In this document: piece by piece, positions 1 to 7,951 of the stretch
Numbering within the stretch: position 1 is the stretch's first letter
Layout of the letters: every line of letters starts with the position of its first letter
Assembly (NCBI RefSeq): GCF_023242365.1
Contig: NZ_JALLIX010000042.1
Span: 1-58,858, forward strand
Direction: 5' to 3'
Source of the DNA: Pseudomonas sp. MWU13-2100
GTDB lineage: Bacteria > Pseudomonadota > Gammaproteobacteria > Pseudomonadales > Pseudomonadaceae
Length of the DNA: 58,858 bases
Notes under the pieces: generated by a model
The model's database searches: none
What the model was told of the DNA's origin: nothing
The model's input: the letters and a program-made list of their open reading frames with translations, nothing else
Translations under genes and position numbers: made by a program

Positions 1-364
1 AGTGATAGCACAGCGTATGCCAAGTAGAGATATCTATTTTTATTGTTATATAACAATGACTTAATAAAATACTCAGTTAAATTCAAGGTGTTTTGGCAGG
101 TCAATTCACTGCCAGACTGCCAAGATGACAGACATTGACAGTCAAGATGCGGTACGGGGACGCCGTGTTCAATCCTCGAAACCATATGTCCCACGACAGA
201 AATCAATGAGATTTGTCCTATGTCATCTGCCGGGGAGTCGAACGTGGTCAAACTGACTGAGCTCATAGCGGGACGACGCTATCGCATTTCTGCGGATACT
301 GCTGATTGGCACATTGCTGTTTACTGCGCTGGCCCCCGGCGCAGCCATTGATCGGGAGATCGCC
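1..364. other. AT-rich intergenic leader, no gene seen
   Basis: No convincing coding region lies here. The first 110 bases are clearly richer in A and T than the rest of the window and hold a perfect 16-bp palindrome (listed separately). A short open frame from an ATG at 220 has no ribosome binding site and resembles no family I know. The stretch probably holds the promoter or operator of a gene left of the window and the leader of the DUF2892 gene. Confidence 0.5.
42..57. promoter_or_regulatory. perfect 16-bp AT-rich palindrome, possible operator
   Basis: The half sites ATTGTTAT and ATAACAAT are perfect reverse complements with no spacer. The size and symmetry suit a dimeric repressor of the TetR, GntR or MarR type. 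It sits in an AT-rich stretch near the window edge, so the gene it might control could lie outside. A chance palindrome in AT-rich DNA cannot be excluded. Confidence 0.35.
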
Positions 365-553
365 ATGCACGCAAACATTGGAACACTTGATCGTAGTCTA
401 CGCATTGCCGTCGGCCTGCTGCTCATTGGCCTCAGCCTGTCCGGCGTGATCGGTTTGTGGGGCTGGATCGGCCTGGTGCCGCTGGCCACCGGCGTTTTCC
501 GTTTCTGCCCGGTCTATACGCTGCTGGGCATCAGAACCTGTAAGCGCAGTTGA
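365..553 (+). CDS. DUF2892 (YgaP-like transmembrane domain) protein
   Basis: This 62-residue inner-membrane protein begins MHANIGTLDRSLRIAVG and has two hydrophobic segments (about residues 11-27 and 30-45) joined by a short GLWGW turn. It ends in a small basic Cys-containing tail (GIRTCKRS). The N-terminal NIGTxDRxLR signature and the FRFCPVYTLLGI segment are typical of DUF2892, the membrane domain also found fused to rhodanese in YgaP. The function of stand-alone members is unknown. I start it at the ATG at 365, preceded by GGGAGA; an upstream in-frame start at 314 would add 17 residues unlike the family. It is monocistronic and converges on hrpB. Confidence 0.8.
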   Translation: MHANIGTLDRSLRIAVGLLLIGLSLSGVIGLWGWIGLVPLATGVFRFCPVYTLLGIRTCKRS

Positions 554-641
554 AAGATAACAGCCGCGGGCACCTGGGTTGCCCGCGGCTGTTCAGGTAT
601 TGCGGCGCTGATCAGGTTCTTCGCTCACGGCTGATCAACCA

Positions 642-3176
642 TCATATTTTTCGCGGTTTCACTCTAGCCGTTGCCTCGGCGACCAATGGATCATCCGGCC
701 AATAATGCTTGGGATACCTCCCCTTCAGATCCTTCTTCACTTCGGCATAGGTACTGCGCCAGAAGTTCGCCAGGTCCTGGGTCACCTGCACCGGTCGCCG
801 GGCCGGCGACAGCAGGTGCAGTTTCACCACTTGGCGACCGCCGGCAATCCGCGGCGTCTCGGCCAGACCGAACAATTCCTGCAGGCGTACCGCCAGAATC
901 GGCGGCTGCTCGCTGTAGTCCAGGCGGATCGACGAGCCCGAGGGCACGCTCAGATGGTGTGGCGCCAGCTCGTCCAGGCGTTGCGGCAACGGCCAGGGCA
1001 ACAGGCTGTGGAGGATCCCGGCCAGTTCCAGGTTGGCAAAATGACTGAGCCGCGAGACCCGCCCCAGATACGGTTTGAGCCACTGCTCCAGGGTCGCCAG
1101 CAAGATCTTGTCACTGACATCCGGCCAGTCGCTCTTGCCCGGGCCGCCCAGGTCGAGTTGGCGTAACAAGGCCACCCGCGCCTGCCATTGGCGCAGCTCC
1201 GGGGTCCAGGGCAACAGCTCCAGCCCCTTGCGCCGGACCAGGTTGACCAGCGCCTGGCTACGCGCCGCCTCGTCCAGTCCGGTCAAGGGTTCGCGGCTGA
1301 GGATCAACTCACCGACCTTGCGCTGGCGCTCGGCCCGCAGCACGCCTTCGCGCTCGTCCCAGTCGAGTTGGTCGACCGTGCTCACCTGCTCGGCCAGCAC
1401 CGTGTCAAACAGGCCAGGATCGAATTCCGCCGCCAGGTAGATACGCTCTTCGCGCTGGCCTTGCCGGCTGCCCAGGTCGGCCACCACCAGCCAGGGCTGC
1501 TTCATCAAACTGTCGGTTTCGCTGAACAAGGCCGCACGACCGTTGGCCAGCCGATATTCCGCTCCGCCCTCGCGGCGCTGTTGCGCGACCCGGTCCGGAT
1601 ACGCCAGGGCCAACAGGGCTCCCAGCCAGCGCGGGTGATTCGGGTCGACCACCGGTGCACTCGCCACGCCGCGCAAGTAGCCGCGATACTGCCGCGCCAG
1701 TTGCCGGGCACGCTGCACACCGCCCTGGGCACTACGTGCCGCGCGCTCCTCCCCCGCCAACAGGGCCAACCGCGTGTGCAGGTCGGCACCGCCACCACGC
1801 TGGATATCCCGTTCGCCCAGCAGTGCCGCGACGTCGCAGGCCATGCTCGCCAGCCCCAGCGCCTGACCGCGCAGGAGCAAATGGGCGATACGCGGGTGCG
1901 CCGGCAACTCGGCCATGGCCTGACCATGGTTCGTCAATACGTACTCGGCGTCGGCCTTCTCAGCCAGCGCACCAAGCCGCTGCAACAGTTCCTGGGCCTG
2001 GGCATAAGCAGCCACCGGCGGCGCATCCATCCAGACCAACTCGCCGGGCGCCACGCCCCAGCGCGCCAGTTGCAAGGCCAGCCCAGCCAGGTCCGCCTGG
2101 AGGATTTCCGCGCTGCCATAGGCCGCCAATTGCTCATGCTGGGCCTCGGACCACAACCGATAGCACACCCCCGGCTCCAGGCGCCCGGCACGGCCGGCAC
2201 GCTGGGTGGCGCTGGCCCGGGAGATGCGTTGAGTGTCGAGACGGGTCATGCCGCTGCCAGGGTCGAAACGCGGTACCCGCGCCAGCCCGGCATCGATCAC
2301 CACCCGCACGCCGTTGATCGTCAGGCTGGTTTCCGCGATGTTGGTAGCCAGCACCACCTTGCGCTTGCCGGCCGGAGCCGGCTCGATGGCCGCACGCTGG
2401 GCCGCGAGGTCCAACTCGCCATGCAACGGGCACAGCAACACATCAACCCGCCCGCCCAGGCTCTCCTCCAGTTGCTGGTGCACCCGACGGATCTCCGCCT
2501 GGCCGGGCAAAAACACCAGCAGGCTGCCGTGCTCGGCGTCCAGCGCCTCGTGCACCGTCTGCACCACCCGTGGCTCGATAAATTCGCCGGGTTGAAAGGC
2601 CCGCCCCCAGCGCAGGGCCACCGGAAACATGCGCCCCTCGCTACGCACCACCGGTGCGTCGTCCAACAGCCCGGCCAGGCGCTCACCTTCGAGCGTGGCG
2701 GACATCAGCAGGATCTTCAGCGGCTGCTCGTCACGAAACATCTGCCGCCCGTTGAGACTCAGGGCCAGAGCCAGGTCGGCGTCCAGGCTGCGCTCGTGGA
2801 ATTCGTCGAAGATCACCAGCCCGACGCCCTCAAGGGCCGGATCATCATTCAGGCGACGAGAGAGAATGCCTTCGGTCACCACTTCAATGCGCGTCCTGGG
2901 GCCGACCCGGCTTTCCAGGCGGATACGATAGCCGACGGTTTCACCGACCTTTTCCCCCAGCTCGCTGGCCAGCCGCTCGGCCGCCGCACGCGCCGCAAGG
3001 CGCCGGGGTTCGAGCATCAGGATGGTTTGCCCGGCCAGCCACGGCTCGTTCAGCAGCGCCAGCGGCACCCGAGTGGTTTTACCGGCCCCCGGGGGCGCTT
3101 CCAGCACCGCTTCATGGCGTTCGCTCAACGCCTGGCGCAAAGCCGGCAATACTTCATCAATCGGCAACGAATTCAT
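642..3176 (-). CDS. hrpB: ATP-dependent RNA helicase HrpB
   Basis: This 844-residue DEAH-box helicase of superfamily 2 starts MNSLPIDEVLPALRQAL. Walker A is in PPGAGKTT near residue 30, and the Walker B/DEAH-type motif is DEFHERS. Motif III is SATLE, and motif VI lies in the QRAGRAGR stretch. A helicase C domain, an HA2-like region and the long HrpB-specific C-terminus follow, ending with the YPKHYWPDDP motif of the family. Length matches the family. HrpB is related to HrpA and is thought to act on RNA, but its substrate is poorly defined. The ATG at 3176 has a GGAG about six bases upstream; an upstream in-frame start at 3272 would overlap the promoter and is rejected. Confidence 0.93.
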   Translation of the reverse strand: MNSLPIDEVLPALRQALSERHEAVLEAPPGAGKTTRVPLALLNEPWLAGQTILMLEPRRLAARAAAERLASELGEKVGETVGYRIRLESRVGPRTRIEVVTEGILSRRLNDDPALEGVGLVIFDEFHERSLDADLALALSLNGRQMFRDEQPLKILLMSATLEGERLAGLLDDAPVVRSEGRMFPVALRWGRAFQPGEFIEPRVVQTVHEALDAEHGSLLVFLPGQAEIRRVHQQLEESLGGRVDVLLCPLHGELDLAAQRAAIEPAPAGKRKVVLATNIAETSLTINGVRVVIDAGLARVPRFDPGSGMTRLDTQRISRASATQRAGRAGRLEPGVCYRLWSEAQHEQLAAYGSAEILQADLAGLALQLARWGVAPGELVWMDAPPVAAYAQAQELLQRLGALAEKADAEYVLTNHGQAMAELPAHPRIAHLLLRGQALGLASMACDVAALLGERDIQRGGGADLHTRLALLAGEERAARSAQGGVQRARQLARQYRGYLRGVASAPVVDPNHPRWLGALLALAYPDRVAQQRREGGAEYRLANGRAALFSETDSLMKQPWLVVADLGSRQGQREERIYLAAEFDPGLFDTVLAEQVSTVDQLDWDEREGVLRAERQRKVGELILSREPLTGLDEAARSQALVNLVRRKGLELLPWTPELRQWQARVALLRQLDLGGPGKSDWPDVSDKILLATLEQWLKPYLGRVSRLSHFANLELAGILHSLLPWPLPQRLDELAPHHLSVPSGSSIRLDYSEQPPILAVRLQELFGLAETPRIAGGRQVVKLHLLSPARRPVQVTQDLANFWRSTYAEVKKDLKGRYPKHYWPDDPLVAEATARVKPRKI

Positions 3177-3199
3177 GGTGGCTCCAAAACAGTGAGCCG

Positions 3200-3227
3200 A
3201 GTATAACGGCGAACTGCCCGGTCTTAA
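3200..3227 (-). promoter_or_regulatory. putative sigma-70 promoter of hrpB with 12-bp spaced direct repeat
   Basis: On the minus strand TTAAGA (3222-3227) and TATACT (3200-3205) are 16 bp apart, placing transcription start about 18 bases before the hrpB ATG. The -35 region lies in a direct repeat: CGGTCTTAA occurs at 3219-3227 and again at 3231-3239 on the plus strand. The repeat could be an activator site or may only reflect duplicated -35-like elements. The divergent lipoprotein gene starts at 3293. Confidence 0.4.
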
Positions 3228-3292
3228 TCGCGGTCTTAACAACTGATCCAGACGCGGCCCCAGCGGCTTCACGTTTCCTTCAGGAGATATCC

Positions 3293-3712
3293 ATGCGTAT
3301 TGCTTCCCGTGTTATTGGCACCGTTCTGGTTGCTACCCTGCTGACCCAACTGAGCGCTTGTGGCTCGATTTTCTACCCGGACCGTCGCGGCCAGATCGAA
3401 GGGCAGATCGACCCGCTGATCGCCGGTCTCGATGCCATCGGCATCCTGTTCTTCGTCATCCCCGGCCTGATCGCGTTCGGCATCGACTTCGCCACGGGCG
3501 CCATCTACCTGCCCCACGGCAAGACGGCGCAGATCGCCCCGGAAAAACTCCAGCAAGCCATCACCGCCGATGGCCAGGTCGACAACCTCAAGTTGCAGGC
3601 GATTCTCAAGACCGAACTGCACCAGACCCTGCCGCTGAACGACCCGCGCCTGATCCAGCAGAAAGGCAATCTGCAACAGTTGGCGATGTACAACCTGCGC
3701 CCCGCGGCCTGA
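3293..3712 (+). CDS. small lipoprotein with one membrane-like segment
   Basis: This 139-residue protein has a basic N-terminus, a hydrophobic core and a lipobox LSAC with Cys at residue 23, so it should be a lipidated envelope protein. A glycine- and phenylalanine-rich hydrophobic stretch follows at about residues 45-72, and the C-terminal half is polar. The layout (lipobox, then a hydrophobic LFFVIPGLIAFGIDF stretch) recalls YceK/YidQ-type lipoproteins, but the match is not strong enough to name it. CAGGAGATATCC before the ATG is a good ribosome binding site. It is divergent from hrpB and 33 bases upstream of the FieF-like gene. Confidence 0.75.
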   Translation: MRIASRVIGTVLVATLLTQLSACGSIFYPDRRGQIEGQIDPLIAGLDAIGILFFVIPGLIAFGIDFATGAIYLPHGKTAQIAPEKLQQAITADGQVDNLKLQAILKTELHQTLPLNDPRLIQQKGNLQQLAMYNLRPAA

Positions 3713-3745
3713 GCCCCGGGTCACTGAAAGAGGACCGCGACCTTC

Positions 3746-4636
3746 ATGACCAGCAGTCCGGAACACGCCCGCCTGTTACGCCTGGCCACCCGGGCGTCGA
3801 TGGCGGTAGCCTGTACCCTGATCGTGATCAAGGCCATCGCCTGGTGGCTGAGCGGCTCGGTGAGCATGCTCGCTGGCTTGACCGATTCGCTGCTCGACGG
3901 CGTCACCTCGTTTCTCAATCTGCTGGCGGTGCACTACGCGCTGCGTCCGGCGGATAACGATCACCGCTACGGGCACGGCAAGGCCGAGTCCCTGTCGGGC
4001 ATGGCCCAGGCGCTGTTCATTGCGGTGAGTGCGGTGCTGATCGCGATCCAGGCATACGAGCGCCTGAAAAACCCGGAGCCGATCGGCGCACCGTGGATAG
4101 GTATCGCCGTGATCGTGTTGTCGCTGATCCTGACCGCCGGGTTGCTGCTGTTGCAGCACAAGGTGGTCCGCGAGACCGGCTCCACCGCCGTGCGCGCCGA
4201 CTCCCTGCACTACCGCTCGGACCTGCTGCTCAACGGCAGCATCCTGCTGGCATTGGTGCTCGCCGGCTTCGGCTGGCCGCAGGTAGACGCCTGGTTCGGC
4301 CTGGGGATCTCGGTCTATATCCTCTGGAACGCGATCCAGATCGGCCGCAAAAGCTTCGCCGTGCTGATGGATGAGGAGCTGTCACCGGATATCAGCCAGC
4401 ACATGCTGGAGCTGGCCTGCGGCGTGCCCGGGGTATTGGGTGCCCATGACCTGCGAACACGGATATCCGGCAACCGCTGGTTTGTGCAGTTGCACCTGGA
4501 GTTGCCGGGAGAATTGACGCTGTCGGTGGCCCACGGCCTGAGTGACCAGGCCGCCGATGCCATCCAGACCGCCTACCCGCAAGCCGAGGTGCTGGTGCAC
4601 GCCGACCCGCGAGAAGAGGTAACCCCCCGCCACTGA
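3746..4636 (+). CDS. fieF: cation diffusion facilitator, FieF-like
   Basis: This 296-residue inner-membrane exporter belongs to the cation diffusion facilitator family (proton antiport of Zn2+, Fe2+ or similar divalent ions). It has about six transmembrane helices and a cytoplasmic C-terminal dimerisation domain ending in LVHADPREEV. Metal-site motifs are visible: LTDSLLDG in helix 2 and ADSLHYRSD in helix 5, the DxxxD and HxxxD patterns of the YiiP/FieF branch, plus the loop DHRYGHGKAES. The substrate cannot be read from sequence. The start follows AGAGGACC with rather long spacing. It follows the lipoprotein gene closely and converges on the next gene with only four bases between them. Confidence 0.88.
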   Translation: MTSSPEHARLLRLATRASMAVACTLIVIKAIAWWLSGSVSMLAGLTDSLLDGVTSFLNLLAVHYALRPADNDHRYGHGKAESLSGMAQALFIAVSAVLIAIQAYERLKNPEPIGAPWIGIAVIVLSLILTAGLLLLQHKVVRETGSTAVRADSLHYRSDLLLNGSILLALVLAGFGWPQVDAWFGLGISVYILWNAIQIGRKSFAVLMDEELSPDISQHMLELACGVPGVLGAHDLRTRISGNRWFVQLHLELPGELTLSVAHGLSDQAADAIQTAYPQAEVLVHADPREEVTPRH

Positions 4637-4640
4637 TCCG

Positions 4641-5789
4641 TCAGTAGTTGACCTGGTAGCCGCGACTGCTCAGGCAGTTGCCCTGGGCCTGGCGATAGGC
4701 CTGGACCACCGCCGGTGCCGGCGCATAGGTCACGTTGGCCGGGTCGAAGCCGCTTTGCTGCACTGCCCAGCGATAGCAATCCTCGCCATCCTGCTGGACC
4801 TGCTGCGGGCTCTGGCCGTTGGCCGGATAGGCCACCACATCGTAGCCGTTGCCTTGCGGCTCGGGCGCCACCTGTGGAGCGGCGGCCGGTGGATCGACCA
4901 CCACGTAGTCCTGGGTATCTTCCTGGTAGAGGTAATAGGCGCCGGCCGCGAGGAAAAACAGCGAACCACCGATCCAGACTTCCCGCGCATAGTCAGGCAG
5001 GTAAGTGGTGCGAATCCCTCGTGGCGGAGCGACGACTATGTAGCGTTCGCCCTGGGGGCGATACCAGTAACCGCCGGAGAAGAAATAGTCCTGCCCACGG
5101 TAAGGCACCCGCCAGTTGCGATCAGGAAAGCGATCGATCACATAGCCCGGGCGATATTGCGGGCCTGGACCCCAGCCATTGCCATGGCCGTCGGGACGAC
5201 CTGGCCAGCGACGATCATCGTGGTGCTCGAAGTTGCCGCCAGGGCGGTTGTTGTTGCCACCCTGCCAGTTCGGGTTGTTGCCGTTGCGCCGGGGGATATC
5301 GGAATAGTTGCCACGCAACGGTTCCTGGGTCTGGCGCACGCTATCAGGGTGAGGCTGGATCGGCAGGTTGTTCTGCGGAGCCGGACGCGGCGCTTGATTG
5401 GGCTCGTTCTGCGGCGGGCGACCTTGCCATTGGCCGCCTGGGTTCTGGTCGTGTCGCTCGAAACGCTGATTGTTTTCCGGGCGAACCTGCGGCGCGGGCG
5501 CAGGAACAGGTGGTCGCGGTTGCGGTGCCTGGGGACGGACTTCGGGAGCGGCTGGCCGCGGAGCCGGCGCCTGGGGGCGGACCTCTGGCGCGGCTGGCCG
5601 TGGGGCCGGAGCCTGGGGACGCGGTTGATTGTTTTGCGGATGCGCCTCGTTACCTCCCGGGCGTCCTTCAGGGCGATGCTCACCCTCGTGTTTCTGATTA
5701 TCTTCACCCTGGTTTTCTGCCAGCGCCTGCGCACCAACACTCATACAGAGCAAGCCAACACCTGCCAGACGCCAGATGCGCGATTTCAT
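4641..5789 (-). CDS. Pro/Asn-rich exported protein, DUF6515-like
   Basis: This 382-residue protein has a Sec signal peptide (MKSRIW to AQALA, about 24 residues). A low-complexity region rich in Pro, Gln, Asn and Arg runs to about residue 200. A folded C-terminal part contains aromatic motifs such as YFFSGGYWYR and VAPPRGI, and a single hydrophobic segment (GGSLFFLAAGAYYLYQ). The C-terminal part resembles DUF6515-type proteins of unknown function. Residues 57-70 are repeated exactly as 71-84. The start is the ATG at 5789 with GAGGAAT upstream; a GTG at 5801 is in frame but overlaps that site. Probably periplasmic or membrane-anchored; the role is unknown. Confidence 0.72.
   Translation of the reverse strand: MKSRIWRLAGVGLLCMSVGAQALAENQGEDNQKHEGEHRPEGRPGGNEAHPQNNQPRPQAPAPRPAAPEVRPQAPAPRPAAPEVRPQAPQPRPPVPAPAPQVRPENNQRFERHDQNPGGQWQGRPPQNEPNQAPRPAPQNNLPIQPHPDSVRQTQEPLRGNYSDIPRRNGNNPNWQGGNNNRPGGNFEHHDDRRWPGRPDGHGNGWGPGPQYRPGYVIDRFPDRNWRVPYRGQDYFFSGGYWYRPQGERYIVVAPPRGIRTTYLPDYAREVWIGGSLFFLAAGAYYLYQEDTQDYVVVDPPAAAPQVAPEPQGNGYDVVAYPANGQSPQQVQQDGEDCYRWAVQQSGFDPANVTYAPAPAVVQAYRQAQGNCLSSRGYQVNY
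5538..5621 (-). repeat. tandem 42-bp coding repeat in the Pro-rich gene
   Basis: Two adjacent 42-bp units encode the same 14 residues (RPQAPAPRPAAPEV), and a partial third follows. Wobble positions differ between units, so the duplication is not brand new. Such repeats can change copy number between strains without shifting the frame. Confidence 0.7.
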
Positions 5790-5887
5790 TCCATTCCTCA
5801 CTGCGGTTCAGGGCTTAACCATAAGACTGGTAAAGCGGATTCCGGTTCTGTGACACTCTACCAGTCGCGCAACTTATTTTTCGCCCA

Positions 5888-5916
5888 TTAAAAAAGGGAG
5901 ACCCGTCGGCCTCCCC
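5888..5916 (-). terminator. Rho-independent terminator of the candidate small RNA
   Basis: The stem GGGAG/CTCCC is extended by an inner CC/GG pairing and is followed on the minus strand by a run of six T. No T-run follows on the plus strand, so it works only for transcripts coming from the gap 5917-6200. Confidence 0.7.
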
Positions 5917-6199
5917 TTGAGAACTTCGTCCGTGCTCGGCGCTTTTGACGCCGGCTCACCTCACACCGTCTTCTGGACAGCGTGTAGCCCGGTGGCCGGC
6001 GCAACCCTGTGGGATTGTCGGCCGCGGCAGGCCTGATTCGGCGAGCCGCATTGGACTGGGGTGTCTGTCTCGAATGTGAACAGGCTTGCGAGACAGGACA
6101 CTTGTCCGGGCAGTGATTCTGCTGATAAGCATAGGCCCGGGGCAGCGGCACAGGATTGCGAACATTGCTCAAATAAACATCTCTTGCGCAATTTTTAAC
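5888..6199 (-). ncRNA. candidate structured small RNA, about 310 nt, unassigned
   Basis: The gap between two divergently transcribed genes holds a complete minus-strand transcription unit without a credible protein. The promoter is TTTACA (6230-6235) 18 bp from TATCTA (6206-6211). The end is a hairpin GGGAG/CTCCC (5896-5915) followed on the minus strand by six T residues. Inside are two long pairings: CTGTCTCG with CGAGACAG around 6065-6100, and 5949-5960 with 5991-6001 (one bulge). Neither flanking gene needs a terminator in this orientation. I do not recognise it as 6S, tmRNA, RNase P, 4.5S, CrcZ or an RsmX/Y/Z RNA. Function is unknown; a short peptide-coding transcript is the alternative. 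Confidence 0.55.
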
Positions 6200-6205
6200 T
6201 TCAGA

Positions 6206-6235
6206 TAGATAATTTGCCGCAATAGTTATTGTAAA
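6206..6235 (-). promoter_or_regulatory. sigma-70-like promoter reading into the candidate small RNA
   Basis: On the minus strand TTTACA (6230-6235, 5/6 match to TTGACA) is separated by 18 bp from TATCTA (6206-6211, 4/6 match to TATAAT). Transcription would start near 6199. It lies directly upstream of the lrp start, so it may also be under Lrp control. Confidence 0.45.
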
Positions 6236-6245
6236 GGCCCTGATG

Positions 6246-6725
6246 ATGAGCAAACTCGACCGATACGACCTGAGCATTCTGGCGGAATTGCAGCGCGATG
6301 CCCGTATCTCCAACCAGGAACTGGCTGAGCGTATCGGCCTGTCGCCGTCGCCCTGTTCGCGGCGGGTCAAGCAATTGGAGGACGACGGTTATATCTCCCG
6401 CCAGGTGGCCTTGCTCGACCGCAAGATGCTCGGTCTGAGCCTGACCGCCTATGTGCTGATCGGCATGGACCGGCATACGCCGGAGCGCTTCGAAAACTTC
6501 GAGGCGGCGATCCGCAGTTTGCCGCAAGTACTGGAGTGCAGCCTGGTGACGGGGATGGACGCTGACTACCAATTGAAAGTGGTGGTGCCGGACATGGACC
6601 ACTATCAAAAACTGCTGCTGGGGCACCTGACGCGCATCGAAGGGGTGACCAGCGTGCGCTCCAGCTTTGTGCTGAACCAGGTACTCAACAGCACGGAGTT
6701 GCCGTTGACCCATCTGCGCAACTGA
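6246..6725 (+). CDS. Lrp/AsnC family transcriptional regulator
   Basis: This 159-residue regulator has an N-terminal winged helix-turn-helix (DRYDLSILAELQRDARISNQELAERIGLSPSPCSRRVKQLEDDG region, residues 3-47) and a C-terminal RAM ligand-binding and oligomerisation domain (about 65-145). Length is typical of the family. Members respond to amino acids; the ligand of this one cannot be told. Two in-frame ATGs occur at 6243 and 6246; AAAGG at 6233-6237 suits the second better. It is divergent from the candidate small RNA, whose promoter region it could bind. Confidence 0.88.
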   Translation: MSKLDRYDLSILAELQRDARISNQELAERIGLSPSPCSRRVKQLEDDGYISRQVALLDRKMLGLSLTAYVLIGMDRHTPERFENFEAAIRSLPQVLECSLVTGMDADYQLKVVVPDMDHYQKLLLGHLTRIEGVTSVRSSFVLNQVLNSTELPLTHLRN

Positions 6726-6858
6726 TCGCTACGGCCGCGATCGCCCGTAGGAGCCTGCGGTTGACCGATAGCGCGCTTTATTGCCGGAGATCAGATGCGC
6801 TGCCGCTAGCGGCGTATAATCAGAGGGTTTTCCACCCCGCTCACGCTGGAGAGGTTTG

Positions 6859-7068
6859 ATGGATCCTGCCGTTTTCGAAGAGTGGATGATGACCAGCCTG
6901 GTCAGCATCCTGATTATTTTCATGGGCTTTATCGTCTGGGACCTGGCGAAGAAATCCAAGGCCGGGCGCTTCGGCACCTTTATCCTGTTCTTCGTGCTGG
7001 GCCTGGGCATTTTCGCGTTTGTGGTCAAGAGCGTGGTAATCGGACTGATCGAGTCCGGCTCACTGTAA
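6859..7068 (+). CDS. DUF2788 small membrane protein
   Basis: This 69-residue protein has two transmembrane helices (about residues 11-29 and 41-62) joined by a short basic loop, DLAKKSKAGRFG. The pattern and length fit DUF2788, a small inner-membrane family of unknown function in gammaproteobacteria. The ATG at 6859 follows GGAGAGG at ideal distance; a TTG just before it is ignored. It ends 12 bases from the convergent rluE gene. Confidence 0.82.
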   Translation: MDPAVFEEWMMTSLVSILIIFMGFIVWDLAKKSKAGRFGTFILFFVLGLGIFAFVVKSVVIGLIESGSL

Positions 7069-7080
7069 CGCCACGGCCCG

Positions 7081-7713
7081 CTACAAGCGCGCCGGCACTT
7101 CCCGCCACTGACCTTGATCCAACCCGTCCAGGGTCCAGTCGCCGATGCGCACCCGCACCAGGCGCAAGGTCGGCAGGCCTACCGCCGCCGTCATGCGTCG
7201 AACCTGGCGGTTACGCCCCTCGCGAATAATCAACTCCAGCCAGCCAGTGGGAATGCTCTGGCGAAACCGCACCGGCGGGTTGCGTGGCCATAGCGCAGGC
7301 TCGTCGATCTGCCGCGCCTGGGCGGGCAGGGTCATGCCGTCGTTCAGTTCCACGCCCTTTTGCAACCGCTCGATCTGCTCGGCGCTCGGCACACCCTCGA
7401 CCTGCACCCAATAGGTCTTCGCCAACTTGTGCCTGGGGTCGGCAATGCGCGCCTGGAGCTGGCCGTCATTGGTCAGCAATAGCAGCCCTTCGCTGTCGCG
7501 GTCGAGCCGGCCGGCGGGGTAGACGCCGGCCACGTCGATAAAATCCTTGAGGGTCGCGCGCCCTTCGCCATCGCTGAACTGCGTCAGCACATCGAAGGGT
7601 TTGTTGAACAGGATCAGCTTGGGTTCGGCCGGCGGGGCCTTGGCGACCCGACGCGGCGCGACAGGAGCTTTCGCGGCCGAACGGCGCGCAACGGGACGGG
7701 GTGGACGAGACAT
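7081..7713 (-). CDS. rluE: 23S rRNA pseudouridine synthase, RluE/RsuA family
   Basis: This 210-residue enzyme belongs to the RsuA/RluB/RluE/RluF branch. The catalytic motif GRLDRDSEGLLLLTNDG contains the essential Asp. LILFNKPFDVLTQF, KTYWVQVEG and GRNRQVRRMTAAVGLPT are the other family blocks. RluE makes pseudouridine 2457 in 23S rRNA in E. coli, and the short form without an S4 domain fits RluE best. The first 30 residues are a basic Ala/Pro/Arg-rich extension that may help bind RNA. It is convergent with the DUF2788 gene. Confidence 0.87.
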   Translation of the reverse strand: MSRPPRPVARRSAAKAPVAPRRVAKAPPAEPKLILFNKPFDVLTQFSDGEGRATLKDFIDVAGVYPAGRLDRDSEGLLLLTNDGQLQARIADPRHKLAKTYWVQVEGVPSAEQIERLQKGVELNDGMTLPAQARQIDEPALWPRNPPVRFRQSIPTGWLELIIREGRNRQVRRMTAAVGLPTLRLVRVRIGDWTLDGLDQGQWREVPARL

Positions 7714-7830
7714 GGCAACGAGGACATCTGAGGATCAGGAGCCGCCATGCTAGGGCGTGTCGGTCATTATTTCCAGAAGTGCGTCCATAGACTCATTGGC
7801 TACTACCTTCTCAAGGCCGCCAGAAGCTTC

Positions 7831-7916
7831 GCGGGCAAGCTCCGCTCCCACATTAGTTTCGTGTCGTACACAAAACTCGTGATCGGCATCCAACTGTGGG
7901 AGCGGAGCTTGCCCGC
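7831..7916. repeat. REP pair, type GGAGCGGAGCTTGCCCGC
   Basis: Two inverted copies (7831-7852 and 7895-7916) of a REP element are arranged head to head and can form a long cruciform or transcript hairpin. They lie in the gap between the rluE start and the amn end. Related pairs occur near 17.7, 52.1 and 58.4 kb. Confidence 0.85.
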
Positions 7917-7951
7917 GAATAGGCCCTCAAGATCGCTAAAAATCCGAGCCC

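Noticed and set aside
1188..3206. 672-codon open frame antisense to hrpB
   Set aside because: High third-position GC of hrpB leaves the opposite strand free of stops; the product is Gln/His/Arg-rich and unlike any family.
5888..6370. 160-codon minus-strand protein in the small-RNA gap
   Set aside because: It overlaps the lrp gene, has no ribosome binding site, an erratic Arg/Ser/Cys-rich composition, and runs through the terminator hairpin.
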